NCBI GenBank assembly: GCA_023333625.1
Contig: CM041642.1
Location: forward strand, 23,268,576-23,332,575
Source of the DNA: Bothriochloa decipiens
Taxonomy: Eukaryota; Streptophyta; Magnoliopsida; Poales; Poaceae
Length of the DNA stretch: 64,000 nt
Direction of reading: 5' to 3'
Shown: piece after piece, positions 46,008-58,000 of the stretch
Numbering within the stretch: position 1 is the first letter of the stretch
Layout of the letters: each line of letters starts with the position of its first letter
Notes under the pieces: model-generated
The model's database searches: none
What the model was told of the DNA's origin: nothing
The model's input: the letters and a program-made list of their open reading frames with translations, nothing else
Translations under genes and position numbers: made by a program

Positions 46008-47889
46008 TTTGCTTGTTGCTGCTCACAAATTGGAGGGAGAGAGAGAGAGAGCCTACTTGTATCTGAACCCCTATTTCTGTTTGTCTACCTTGCCTCTAGC
46101 AAGTTCTCTGGCCAGCAGGCGAGTACTTATATTGGAGCAATGGATGATTGTGTCAAACAAGACAGTCTCCCAAGCTAAGAAGCAACGAGGAGAGTTCAGT
46201 AGGTTGGTGTGGTTCAAGAGTCTACAATGGAAAGTCACTGCAGGAACCTTTTCTTGCAAGTTGGACAAAAGCCCTGCATAAAGTAATTCCAGAAAAAATT
46301 GTTCTGGTTGAATATAGTTTTGTCTAACTTTCATAAAGCAGCATCTGTCTGGTGGCCTTGCTCAGAAGTTTCTCCTTGCTCATTTGTATCTATCTCTGCT
46401 TCTTATGCACATTCTAACTGATTTCATTGAGGTTGCAACCATTTTTTAATTTTTATTATTTTCATCTCAAGCTGCTTGTAATGTCTAAGATATGGAGCAC
46501 ATGGCATTTTGAGATGATAACAATTTTAGCAGAACATATAACATTTGTCACTGGTACTGTTTCTTATATTACATATACTTTTGTCTTAATGAAGTTAGCA
46601 TTGTGTTATCCATCCATGCGCATGAACACATTCTCTCTACATGCTACTATTGTTTGTAACCTAGGTGATCAATAACTTATTTTTTTTCTGTTTAACTAAT
46701 AAGCTTTCATATTGCGGATGAATTCATAAAAATGTTCTGTTCAGCAATTGAACATATGTCATCATAATTGGCAATATAAAGCATTACATATGCAGCAAAC
46801 ATGTTGATTAGCATGGAAGCAGTTATATGGTTGTGTGATGAGCTGAAAGAAAAGACGACATTGGAGGAAAGGTATTGAGAAAAGGTCACCTGATTTTGCT
46901 AACCTTTCCAATTTGGCAAAGTGTGTTTGATCAAGCTACTAACCTATTCAAGGAAAAATACCAAGGTGCCAAATGAAACAGGTAAAGAATAGTTTTACCA
47001 ACAGCGAAATGGAGGCTTGGCATCTTGTTAGCATTTCATATGGTAGGTGCCTATTGTATTCCTGTAATTTGCGTGTTTCATGAGAGTTTGTCTCCTTTTG
47101 ATCTGCCCATTTGAGTGCAACTATTATAAACTTTAAGTTTTTTTTGATAATGATTATGAACTTTAAGTGTGCAAGCAATTTGAATTCTGAAAATTTTACT
47201 GAACCTAGACTTAGTTTATTTTTGTTTTTGTTTTTGTCATTCCAGATTCCACTAGTTAGTTTAGTTTGTTTAGAGCAAAGTTTTAGCTTATTGTTGTTTG
47301 CAACTATCATATCCTTTCCCTTTTTCTTTTCTTTGTTCTAAAGACCGACATCTGTTGATGGCCCCCGTCCCCCTTTCATGCAATCAATGATGCTGGCTGG
47401 ATGTGCTGAATCTTAGGATCCTTGATTTCTGCGGCACTTTGCAAGAAAAAGAGTGTGCGACCTATTCTTAATGCGAATATCATTTGTGTTGAAAAGGATT
47501 GGCCGTGTTCTGCCACTGGTGTTTTCTGGTGGTCTGTTAAGGCTTTCCTTTCTGAGGCTTAGAAAAATCCTTGACTTTCCAATATTCTTGTCCTTGGTGA
47601 TTAGTGGCGGACTATTATTGGGATTTTGCAAAAAAGTAAATGGCAGGATTTTGCAAAAAAGTAAATGTCAATTATTCTTTCTTGTAAACCCAGCTACTAC
47701 TGGCACACCAATTCTGGAATTTTTCTCTGTGCCAAGCTGCATGGCCTCAATATTCTGACTTGGTTATTATGTTGTTGCCGAACAGTCAAGCAAGCATTAG
47801 CTAGAGCCGTGGGCTTTTGTTGCAACCTCTAATATAGCTTTGGTACAGGATGCCTAACCTAAAGGATTCTCTTGCCTAACCCAACTGTT
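46008..47889. other. LOR upstream region and intergenic DNA
   Basis: The first few hundred bases are the probable LOR leader and promoter, with a (GA)n run at about 46031-46050. The rest is AT-rich with T runs around 47140 and 47220. No exon or transposon end was recognised. Confidence 0.4.
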
Positions 47890-48101
47890 CATCTGTGGCC
47901 AGGGAAAGTCGAATGGTAGCATTGTGGGACATCGTCAATCATTTTCTGGCAAGCAAAAGTCTTGGGCAGTTAACAAGGGGATATGTTCACGTTTCATCTG
48001 TGGCCAGGGAAAGTTGAAACCTTAGCGTTATGGGACATCGTCAAACATTTCTGGCAAGCGAAGTCTTGGGCAGTTAACAAGGGTGTGTTGACATGTTCAC
48101 T
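47890..48101 (+). repeat. 105-bp tandem duplication
   Basis: CATCTGTGGCCAGGGAAAGT starts at 47890 and again at 47995. GGGACATCGTCAA, TTCTGGCAAGC and CTTGGGCAGTTAACAAGGG follow in both copies. The copies differ by several substitutions and small gaps. Function unknown. Confidence 0.85.
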
Positions 48102-48410
48102 GGCCGCAAGAGGAATTGCCGGTGAGCTCTTCCCATCCCACTGAACCTTTGGGACTAAGCAATCACCTGCTAAAGGAAACCTTGAATTCTTCATCATATG
48201 TCTCTCTGCGGTTTTCTGTGGCTGGGAGCCGTGAGCCCGTGAGCAAAACTTTCCTTCTTTCTTGACCTGTGGTAGATGGAGCTACTATTCGCCGCAGCGA
48301 AAATGCTGGTCACAGATGCAAAGTGGACGGAAGATTCACAATGTTTCGGTGGAGACTTGGGAGTAACCACCTTCTAGCTTTCTGGTTAAATCGTCAAGAC
48401 CTTTTGATTA

Positions 48411-48462
48411 CATAAACGATGTACGATGATTGATGCCATAAACGATGTATGATGATTGATGC
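48411..48462 (+). repeat. 26-bp direct tandem duplication
   Basis: CATAAACGATGTACGATGAT at 48411 repeats at 48437 with one substitution (C to T). Only two copies are present. Confidence 0.9.
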
Positions 48463-49111
48463 TCGGAGAAATGGGTGGCTGGGCGCGTGAGCTGCAATAG
48501 TTTTGTTGGGCGAGGTCGTATCGGTGACCATCGGACCGTGCGTGCATTTGTGGGGATTTATGGACGCGAAGCGAGGACCTACCACGGCGTTTGGCAGTGG
48601 ATTCGCGGCGGCTAGGAGCCTAGGACTAGGAGAGGATTCTGGTCTCCGGAATTTCTGTAAATAGTTCTTTCTTTTTCAACTGCACCTCGTTTGGATGTTT
48701 GTTTTAGCATGGATACTCGTCGATTTGGACAACTGGTGGCGTACGTACGTCGCAGAATTTTTTTCCCCTTTGCGTGCGTGCATTGGAGTTTCCTCGGCGG
48801 AGACGAGTGTCTTGAGGCTTGAGCGGAGTACCGGACCAGTAATGCTGGTGCCTTTTATTGGTCACTGTCGCTTGCAAACTCGAATGAGTAGGAGATCGGT
48901 GACTTGCTGGTAGGCGCCCGGTATGTCCAACAGGACCAGACGTCCAAACCAACACGTGACTCAGCTCGTCCAAACCAAACTATTTGACGAAATACCTCCA
49001 AGGCAGGCTGCTCAGTGAACATGTATTGCTCGCGTCCTTAACTCCTTGGTGAGTCGCCTCGCCTTAATGCACACAAAGCAACGATGACAAAGTCCCACCG
49101 TCCCAACCCCC
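48463..49111. other. Intergenic DNA, no gene seen
   Basis: Mixed composition with a short GC-rich part near 48550-48620 and 48860-48980. I see no protein-like exon, RNA gene or complete element. Confidence 0.35.
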
Positions 49112-49114
49112 CTA

Positions 49115-49380
49115 GGTCTTGTTTAGATCCCTAGAATTAGGGTTGGAATTTCTGTAGCGAAATTCGTGTAGTATTTTATTTGTATTTGGTAAAAATTATG
49201 TAAACTTTGACTAAGTAGACTTAAAATGTTCGTCCCGTAAAGTACAACAAAACTGTATAATTAGTTTTTAATTTCATCTATATTTAGTACTCCATGCATG
49301 TACCGGTATTTTGATGTGACGAGGAATAGGAATTCTGCATAGTAAAATTTGGTACCCAATTCTAAGATCTAAACGAGGCC
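49115..49380. mobile_element. Tourist-like MITE (PIF/Harbinger type)
   Basis: A 266-bp element with inverted ends GGTCTTGTTTAGATC and, inverted, GGCCTCGTTTAGATC, flanked by the 3-bp repeat CTA (49112-49114 and 49381-49383). A 3-bp duplication and GG(C/T)CTTGTTT ends suggest Tourist. No coding capacity. Confidence 0.75.
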
Positions 49381-49436
49381 CTACTTCTCTACCGACTGAA
49401 GGATGAACACACTGCAATATTTAAGATTACAGACAT

Positions 49437-49905
49437 GATTTTTCTACCATGTGTACAACTCCATAATAATAGTGTTTCTCCAAAAGAAAACTCTGTTATT
49501 CCACGTCTTGGACTAACCATCCTTTAGAGGGTATTGTTAAAAGATCCTCGATTCCTAAAGAAATTGATGTAGCAGTGGCTTGATGGAAGCCCAGAGTCTT
49601 TATTTTATCCAGTATATGGGATGTATATCCCATTCCGAAATGATCTATTAATCTGTTAATAAGTTGTTTTTCCATCTATCTCTTTATTATGAAAGACCAG
49701 GTTGACCTGTTCGACCATACATAAGTACCCCTTTTTTGGCTGAGTAGGATTCGACAATTGCTGAGTCGGATTAGACAATGGGCCTGAGTCAGCAATTCGA
49801 AAACTTAATTTACTCCATTTCCTCAATCTCAATTTGGATTTATGCGGTAAAAAAATGGTACTAGCGAAATCGGAATGCCCCCCGAAAGGAGCATCGCCGA
49901 ATTTT
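49437..49905 (-). pseudogene. rpoC2: Nuclear plastid DNA insertion (rpoC2 5' end and upstream spacer)
   Basis: On the minus strand from 49718 the translation reads VEQVNLVFHNKEIDG, then after a small frame-shifting change LIDHFGMGYTSHILDKIKTL, GFHQATATSISLGIEDLLTI, PSKGWLVQDVE, stop, QSFLLEKHYYYG. This matches the start of the plastid RNA polymerase beta'' subunit. The in-frame stop and frameshift show it is not functional. Sequence to the right of 49718 is probably the upstream rpoC1/rpoC2 spacer. The match fades at about 49437 on the left; the right edge near 49905 is approximate. Origin by plastid-to-nucleus transfer is the natural reading. Confidence 0.85.
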
Positions 49906-50874
49906 ACTTCCTTGTTTAGATAGTGTATGAATAGGCCTGACCCTCTTCTTTGTCTATTATTAGTTGAAAATTAGTACAATTTCTATGTTTTTTTTGTCTA
50001 TTATTAGTACATGTATAGTATAATTTCTATATTCTTTGTTCATTATTAGTACATTGTTAGTATAATTTCTAGCCTTACAGTATTGTTTAGCCCCTCCCTT
50101 GGTCCGTTTCTGAATCTGCCACTGCCACTGGCACTGAGCAACTACTGTGCTGTTTGAATGTGACGATTCTGAATGTTGAAGCTGTTGAGAAGGGCACTAG
50201 GCACCTATGCCCTCAATATACTATCAGTTATATACTTGTTAGATATATAAAAATCTCCGTCGAGCAACAATGCTTCAGTTTTTTATAGATAATGAGCAAC
50301 GATGTGGTTTTTTACCCATTAACTAATGTAGCTTTTTACTTACAGTTTGCTCCTATGCTACACTGCCAACTAGATAAATCTAATACACATGTGTTTACTC
50401 AATACCGGCGTCAACACTTGTATGAATGATTCAGGCAATCTGTTTGATGAAATGAGCAAAAAAAATTTCTCACATCTCTAGTACTTAGCTTCTGGATACT
50501 CGTAAGTTAGGAATAAAGCTGTTGTGAAATTCTATTTGCAAATTTGCAAGATAAACCTCATGCCAGATTCTTCCATGAATGCCAAGTACTCTTACTATCC
50601 AAATGATCTATTTTGTGATACGTACTTGAGCTTATACTCCTTTAGCAATACTCTAATTGGTGTTTGGTCTGCATCTTTTTTTTAAAAAAAAAGATGAGTT
50701 ACGCATTTAGATTTTGGATTGAACTGAACATTCTATGTTACGATGGAACAAAAGCTACAATTTCATCAACCGGCAGCAGGTCAATAATGGACATATATTT
50801 CCATGGCCTCCACCGTGGCTTTCTCGCTCCTCTCAGTCACCATCTCCACACCATGACCATCCCTAGCAACACTA
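49906..50874. other. AT-rich intergenic DNA
   Basis: Contains loosely repeated TTATTAGTACAT...TATAATTTCTA blocks around 49960-50075. No coding signal. Confidence 0.4.
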
Positions 50875-50877
50875 TAA

Positions 50878-52176
50878 GAGCATCTCCAATGAGGGCCCCC
50901 TACTTGGGTTCCTACTCTAAATTTTAGGAGTTTGGGCAAAAATCCAACTCCAATAGAGCCCGTAAATGGATTCTCATTTTTCATGCCCCTTCAAATTATA
51001 GTCTCAAGTCTCCAGATCCAGGACCCCCTGTCCCGTGGGTCCCACCCCACTTTCTCTCCCCACAATACTCACATAACTCCTGTCTTCCCTCCCCTCACCC
51101 GTGCCCACACCATAGCCACCGCCGCCAGGCACCTCCGTCGCCGGATTCGCGGCCGCCGGCGAGCCCCGCCCCCGCTGGCGCCCCCCCCCCCCGCCCGACC
51201 GCGGCGCCCCTCCCGCGCCACCTGGCCCCGGTCTTGCCCCGCCCAGGCGCCCCCCCGCCACCGGCGCCCCCCAGCGCCGCCCTGCCCCGGTCCTGCCCGG
51301 CCCCGGCCCGGCCCCCTCCCCTGGCCCCCGGCGCCACCCCGACCTCGGCGAACCCCGTGGTGAGGCCGCCGTGAACTCCTTGCCATGGCCGTCGCGGGCT
51401 CCGCAGCAAGGGCCGGCGACCTGGCCACCTTCTCGCTCATGGATAGCGTCGTGACCCTCTCCGCTCTCACTCTCGTCCACTCCTCCCTCAATCTCTCTCC
51501 CTCGCATAGCACTGCACGGGCGGAAGTGCCATTGTCACCGACCCGCCGCCGCGGCAGAGCCGCTGCCATCGCCGCCGTAGTGCGCCACCGCTCCGCTGCT
51601 CTGCCCGGCGTTCCTCTGCGTTCGTTCCCGCTGCAAGACGACGCGCAGGCGAAGTCCGACCTCCCCTTCTTCTTTCCGACGCGCGCCACCGCCGGAGTTC
51701 GCTGCGGTCGCGTCCCGGCGATCCCGCAGGTCGAAACCCCTACCAACTCGATAGTCGACGGCGGCAGCGGCGAGCCGAGGGCTGGCGGTGGATTGGTGCC
51801 AGTGTGCAGTTTAGTGAGGAAGCCACCCAAGAACATGCGGCGGCGGCCCACCCGGCCGTGCGTCGACACGATGGCCCGCCCCAGCGGCGCGCCCCCCGCC
51901 TGGACGCGGCGGTGGCGCCCCGGCCGCGCGTGGACGCGACGGACGGACTGGCGGGGGCGGCGAGCGAGGCGGACGGACGGACGGACGGGGGCGGCAAGTG
52001 GGTGTGGGCGCGGCAGGTGGATCCGGTTTAGGGCTGACAGGTGGGTCCTATTGTAGATAGGGGCTTGGTCTGTTTTTTTACTGGAGTTAGACCTCAATTT
52101 GAGTCCCTACTTTTTCAAATCCAGCTTGCAAATACAATTTTAAGGGCCTAATTTGGAGGCCCCGCTAGTGCTGCTC
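50878..52176. mobile_element. PIF/Harbinger-like element with GC-rich cargo
   Basis: A 1.3-kb segment flanked by TAA (50875-50877 and 52177-52179). Its ends GAGCATCTCCAATGAGGGCCC and, inverted, GAGCAGCACTAGCGGGGCC are imperfect terminal repeats that stay similar for about 100 bp (TTAGGAGTTTGGGCAAA and inverted ACTCAAATTGAGGTC). The inside (51050-52040) is extremely GC-rich with long ORFs on both strands and no recognisable product. There is no transposase, so it is non-autonomous. Whether the inside is captured host gene sequence is not settled. Confidence 0.6.
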
Positions 52177-52354
52177 TAAGTCCATAACCATCCAGCTGCC
52201 ACCGCCGCATGTGGTTGTACCTGTCTGTGTGGCCTGGCCCGCCCCTTCCCTAGCACACAAGTGCACAAATGCGTGACGCAAGCGTCCAAGGCAGGAAGGA
52301 TGGTGTATTTTGGTTCTGTTGCCGGTTACTGCTAGGTGCAGACGCACGGTACCT

Positions 52355-52815
52355 CTCAGAAATCACATCATTAGACGACTCCAATACACCAATCGAATTC
52401 TTCTTGTCTGCAAATTAGTGACGACGACTACTTGTTGGTTTTCATCTGCCGATCCATGGCGTTTCCCATCGCCGCGTGGATTGCCGGCTTCCATGGAACC
52501 GCCTATGCAACAGACGCGATTGCCGGCCCAATGTTGAGAACCGACGTGATCGGGATGATCCATGATTGTCTCTGTTTTCTATATGTGACGACTCACGCCA
52601 AGTCACCAATTGTCGCCCTAACGATTGCTCGGGACGGGGTCCCGTTTGGTCCATGATGTTCCTGGCCGATGGAGACAACAGATAGCGCCGGCGTTTTGTC
52701 TTAGCGAAAGCAAATCAGCAGGCTATTCATGATTACTACCATGCATGGACTTATTCACTTATCCATGGAATCAGTTTTTTACAGGAACTTTGATTATAAG
52801 TAATCCAGGAACCCG
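52355..52815. repeat. Segmental duplication, copy A
   Basis: Shared in direct orientation with 63415-64000: CTCCAATACACCAATCG, TTGTTTTCATCTGC-GATCC, GATCCATGAT, CACGCCAAGTCACCAA, GGTCCATGAT, GATGGAGACAACAGA and AAGTAATCCAGGAACC. Copies differ by indels. Copy A lies directly 3' of the Cys-peptide gene (52904-53143). Confidence 0.8.
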
Positions 52816-52903
52816 TGTCGTCTTCTACGTACGAAAGAGACAGACCACAGCAGCCAGAACGAATCCGGCGATATGTAACACAACATGCATTGCTGGTGTG
52901 TGA

Positions 52904-53143
52904 TCAATGTTGCCTCCAAATTAGGTGCTGCAGTTTTTTTCTTTGGCCCAGGCAACATTGATCAGCCCGTGGGTAGCAAGTTTGTTTCGCTGGGGTGCAT
53001 AGCTGCTGCAGTATTTTTCTTTGGCCCAGGCTGTTGGTGGACAAGCCCGTGGTCGATGCCGTCGACGACGACTCCGCAGCTGCTGCCATCAGCAGCAGGA
53101 GCACGGCCACCGCCACCGCCACCGCCATCCTACTGGTCGCCAT
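52904..53143 (-). CDS. Small secreted cysteine-containing peptide precursor
   Basis: A 79-codon ORF starting at 53143. Residues 6-23 (MAVAVAVAVLLLLMAAAA) form a signal peptide with a likely cleavage near Ala-Glu. The mature part has four Cys in the pattern C-X6-C-X6-CC (CTPAKQTCYPRADQCC), like the first half of a cystine-knot peptide, but no further Cys follow. The phrase GQRKILQQL before the first Cys recurs as GQRKKLQHL after the last, a small internal duplication that may have replaced the original C-terminus. A TATA box lies about 100 bp upstream (53242-53252). The family and role are unknown; it may be a degraded gene. Confidence 0.6.
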   Translation of the reverse strand: MATSRMAVAVAVAVLLLLMAAAAESSSTASTTGLSTNSLGQRKILQQLCTPAKQTCYPRADQCCLGQRKKLQHLIWRQH

Positions 53144-53241
53144 TGTATTCCCCTGTACGTATGTGTTTGAGTGTGTTTGTATGTACGGCAGGACTACAGC
53201 CACCACCTTTGCTTCTTTCTGCTTGGCAACGCCTTGCATAG

Positions 53242-53252
53242 CATATATATAG
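53242..53252 (-). promoter_or_regulatory. TATA box of the secreted peptide gene
   Basis: CTATATATATG on the minus strand, about 100 bp before the ATG at 53143, in an otherwise GC-balanced region. The spacing suits a 5' leader of about 70 nt. Confidence 0.65.
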
Positions 53253-54575
53253 GCAGGGATAGGCTCCATCACGCCGGCGGTGCATCCTATGTAGTAAAGA
53301 GGAATATTTCAAAGCATTTCTCTTATTATTTAGCCACATGTCTCCTCCAAACACACTTCTCTGTTGGGCCACAATGAAAATATTTCTCACTTGTTAAAGG
53401 GCTTCTAACACCTAAGTAGTATCTAGCAGGACTGAGTTTGACTCTCTATGATAGAGAATTTAAATAGATCAGTATTAAGGCTAAGTAACACGCGCGCGTT
53501 TTGTGTGGTTGTAGCACACGGATGGATTTTTGCTGCGTCCATCACTCGATGGAGGGCTGGGAGCGCTGGGTCTGTCCACCCGGAGGCCCACTTTCGATGT
53601 GCAGCTGACAGGAAGGCCCCACCAGCTGACCTGCGCCTCCGTTCCCCATTTCCCTGCTCCTCCATTCCCCACTTCTCGTCACTCATTTCGCGTGGCGGAG
53701 CGGCGGCCGCGCCCGTGCCTGGCGGAGGCGGACTGGCGGAGGCGACGTCCACGGCCACAACAGGTGGAGCTGCGCCCGCGCGACAGAGCGGTGCTTGTGG
53801 CCTGCGACGCCCGCGCTCGCGCTCGCGCTCGCGCTCACCACGGCGAGGTGGAACTCGCGCACCCGGCGGCCTGCTCCTCCCGATGAAAGGCCCTCTTCGG
53901 CGACGGTGGAGGCCCCCTGTCCAGGCGCGCGGTTGCGCTCTATCGGCGGCAGTGGCGCTTCCTCTGGTTGATCTGTGTGTTCAGCGCCTCCTCAGGTTTG
54001 TTTCCTCACTCTCTTGTGTTCGTGTAGGTTTGTGTGTGATGGATTTGCATGTGCGATTGCGGTTTAGGGTTTGTGTGTGTGAAGAAACTAAGGATCATGG
54101 GCGTCATTTCGATTGCGCAGTGATGGATTTCAGAGGAAGCTAGGGTTTGTGCGCTTATGGATTTGCATGAACTGGTGGATTTGTGCGATAGGGTTTTTGT
54201 GCGCTGATGGATTTGTGTAGGATTTTCAGTTGTATATTGGGGATTCACGTTGGATTTGGAGGGTTTGGGAGATTTTGGTGTGGTTTTGGTTGCATTAGGG
54301 TCTAGAATTTGTTCATGGAAGATAGGGGAAGAATCTATTCATGTAGAATTTGTTCATGGATCTATGGAGCTGATGCTGTTGTCCCTTGCATTTCTGGGGA
54401 TTTTGCTGTCTTTCTGGTGATTCTTATGCAGGTCGATTTGGGAATTTTGTGGTGACATCGATACTGAACTTGTTATTGAGGTCTGTTTGTCTGTACATGA
54501 GTAAATGAGTTTTATTTATTTTTTTATAAAATTACTAAGTTCTCCAAATGCTCAATACTTTTCACATACTTGCAG
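53253..54575. other. Promoter flank and GC-rich first-exon-like segment
   Basis: To about 53420 this is upstream DNA of the minus-strand peptide gene. From about 53560 to 53995 it is GC-rich (CGCTCGCGCTCGCGCTCGC repeats) and ends in a good donor, CTCAG/GTTTGT (53996), like a grass first exon and leader on the plus strand. AT-rich, T-rich intron-like DNA follows, leading to the sucrose synthase fragment. No product is recognisable. Confidence 0.4.
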
Positions 54576-55055
54576 TGTACCATTGCCCATGCCTTGTAGA
54601 AAACCAAATATCCCAACTCAGACATATACTTGGACAAATTTTTGACAGCCAATACCACTTCTCACGCCAGTTCACAGCTGACCTTATGGCCATGAATCAC
54701 ACTGATTTCATCATCACCAGTACATTCCAAGAAATCGCAGGAAGGTAAGTTTTGTATATTATCTTTTGAATCTCACTGTATCGTAGTAGTAACCAAACTA
54801 GTATCTGATGTTTTCTCTGTTATTTCTGCAGCAAGGACACTGGGGCAGTATGGGTCGCACATCGTGTTCAATCTTCCTGGACTTTACTGTGTTGTCCATG
54901 ACATTGATGTTTTTTATCCCAAATTCAACATCGTCTCTCCTGGGAGCAGACATGAGTGTTTACCACCCATACACTAAAACTGACAAGAGACTCACTGCCT
55001 TCCATCCTGAAATTGAGGAGCTCATTTACAGTGATGTTGAGTACGATGAGCACAA
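54576..55055 (+). pseudogene. Sucrose synthase gene fragment (two exons)
   Basis: Sucrose synthase cleaves sucrose with UDP. Here two adjacent exons (54576-54744 and 54832-55055) keep their intron, with GTAAG and TTTCTGCAG borders. Readable blocks are KTKYPNSDIYLDKF, DLMAMNHTDFIITSTFQEIA, NLPGLYCVVHDIDVFYPKFN, IVSPGADMSVYHPY and KRLTAFHPEIEELIYSDVEY. There is a TAG early in the first exon, a one-base insertion after LDKF, and a one-base deletion after KDT in the second exon. The intron shows DNA-level copying rather than reverse transcription. The rest of the gene is absent nearby. Confidence 0.87.
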
Positions 55056-58000
55056 GTGAGTACTGAACTTATTGAATGTCTTCTTGTAGTCAAGCTTGTA
55101 AATATTCAACACTCATCTACATGTCTGTCCATCTTTCTATTATATTAAGATATGCAAATCTGTTATTGCCATTTACAATAAATCTGTGGTCCATGGTGTA
55201 GTTGCCCACATGTTCTATACCCAACTTTTGTATAGTTGCAGATCTTCTCTTTTCCCTATCTGTATTTTCTTAGTTTAGTTTTCTAAAAATAGGAGAACTG
55301 CAACATAGCATTTTCCTTGTCTTGCTGTGTTCGGCAGGTAAATTTGTTGCCTTCCGGCCCTCTGTCCGGCAGTCTGTTTTTGTTTTATATTGCAGTTCAG
55401 TTTAGTTTTCGGGAACTCAATTGAGTCACTGCTTGGTAGTAGGAAATACTTGATATTTTTGCAGTTCAGAAGGTATAGAATCATGTCTTTCCTTTTTTGA
55501 AGTGTCACTTTCATGCACACTATTCAAGTAATCATTAGCAAATCACTGATGAATTTAGTTTATTCCTTTTGCATGGTCTAGTGAACTTGTATGTGCTCAT
55601 GACTATTTAATTTTTTTGAGCTGCTATGTCATAGGTAACAACAATTGTTTGGGAACTTAATGAATTGTTGTTTTGCCTCCGTGTTGCTTTAAGAAAGACC
55701 TAGTTGTTCCTAGGGCCAACATATTTAATTGACATGTATGACCTTGGCAATTAGAAGAGATATGTGTCTAACCGGAATTTGGATATAGGCCATGTTCTTT
55801 TTATTATGTTACCAGATTAGCACCTGATGCTATGTGAACATGCTGCCGTGTTGATCTAGCTTGTTGTTCCTGATGAGGCAGGGCTTTGGCTAAACTTTCA
55901 TTTCTATTGGATTTTCATTGGCTATTTTTGGTGATACTACCTGTAATAAGTCGGGCTACAGACCCTTTCAATTTTTTTTCCTGCTTGCCTGTGTTATCTG
56001 TGGTTCCTGAAAACAGTCAAAGCTTCTCTTTCAGTTCAATGAATCAGCTTCAGTGAATAAGCATTAGGATCTATTTTCCAGTGCCAGAGTTGCAAGAACT
56101 ACTTGCAGCGCCTAATCAGTCAATGCTACTTGATCAGCGCCTTATTTGTAAATCTGATCATGCTTTTTTCTTTTGGCTACATTTTTGTTTGGTTCAGATT
56201 TTCCTGTGTATAATTTGCTTGTTTATAATCTGTTAATCTGAGGAGGGCTGAATAACTTTCGCAGGCTCTGGCAAATGTTGGTTAACTTATCTTTGCCTAG
56301 ATTATTTATCATGTGGTTGTCCCTTTTTTACTTGATTTTGTTTTCTTAGAAATGACTGTTTAGTCCAGGAAGCAATCAGGACATTGGCATTGTAGGAATT
56401 GTAATATAAACATATAAAAATCATAGAGTTTTAAGTGTTTGGTTACTGCCATTGGTGCATTGGTGTTTAGTTAAAATAGTGTTTTATTAAACAGAGACAA
56501 GGTCCAAGTCTCTGTGTTGCAAGCTTTTATTTTTCTGAAAAATGAATGCAAGTGACTATGCCGGTTAACTATTTTTTTCTGAAAACTAAATGGCAAATAT
56601 TGCAAGTTATATGCACTCTATGCATATTTGCTTTCTCTCTGTCTAGTTCTCCCTCTATATCTGTCTATTTATCTCTGAGATTGACTCCCATAATTATTTA
56701 TGCAGGTTATTTATTTGTTGTCTGTGAGATTGAGAAGAACCAGTTAAGTTTCCTGAGGACATGTAAGCTCTAGCTTTCTATATTTCTATTTTCTGTCTGT
56801 CTTTGTGCAAGAGCTATATTTTCTGTTTGGTGCTTGCATTACTGACTGCCTCATGTTGGTAGTTATGCCAACATGATATTTCAGGAACTAGGTGAAATAA
56901 TTTGTGTGGTTCACTCTATCTTTGAACTTAGTTGGTAATTTGTAAAGAACTATAGTGACAATCGCTACATCTAAATGGTCTGATTGTTTCTGCACAGGTC
57001 GTAGTGATTAGCGAGTCAAGTTTATACATCTGCGCAAGCCTAGGAAGCTCCCAAATGTCTTGTAGAATGATTATGGTCCACTGTGAACAGCTAGTTCCTG
57101 AAACTCTGAGTAGCAAGTTACTGATAGCTATTATACTATATTATCAGTTTTAGAATTGCATGGAACCATAGCACCTGTCATTCTAGCGTTGGCAAAGATC
57201 TAGCATTTGGAACCATGAAAGCTTTTCTTATCCTCTTATAGTGGCCCATTGTTACCTCTAATCTTTAATTGTCTTGTATGTGAAACACTAAACAGAAATT
57301 TCAAACAGTCTTACATAATGGCAGTCTACTATTATTTAAATTGCAAGTGTCTGTCACTGCAATTTCAGTGGAGAGCATATGCATATTGTGTTGTTGAACT
57401 TATTTGCCTTGTGGTTGTCTTTTTTGGATAGCTGGTATGTCTTATGGCTGTAGCATTGATCTTTCAAACATAATTTGGTCTTGATAATATCTTAGTACGG
57501 CTTCACATTCATGGAATCATATTGTGAACTGCTTGTTAGTACTAGTTGTTAGTTATTGTTTTGGCAAGCTATGCTTATGGTACAATTCAGCTTTTGCTAG
57601 GCACCTTTTTCCTCTATTTTGAAACTCTTATCACCTCTAGCTTTGGTATCACCAAGTTGTACTTATGGTATAATTTTGTCAGGTTGGCTAGTTCATAAAA
57701 TTCGATGAGATGTCAAAAATGTCCTCCAGCCACGACGGGCATACTTCAGCGGGCAGCGTCCCAATCTAGGAGATGTCGCATCTGCATGAAAAAGTGAGTA
57801 GCTCGACGTTCTTCCATTGAGCAGGGGAATGTGTCATGGTTTTACTTTTTGGTGGATGGTTGGGTCTAAACTATGGTAGTTTTGTCGGGTGGCGGTAAAG
57901 CTCCATGCCCACTCATTTTTAATGTGATTTGTGCTCACATAGGTTTTTATTGGATTAATGTGATTAGTGCTAGTTCACATCAAATTTTATCCTTATCCTT

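Noticed and set aside
51069..52097. 342-codon minus-strand ORF
   Set aside because: Arg/Gly/Ala-rich product of extreme GC content inside a PIF-like element; overlapping frames on the other strand are equally open.
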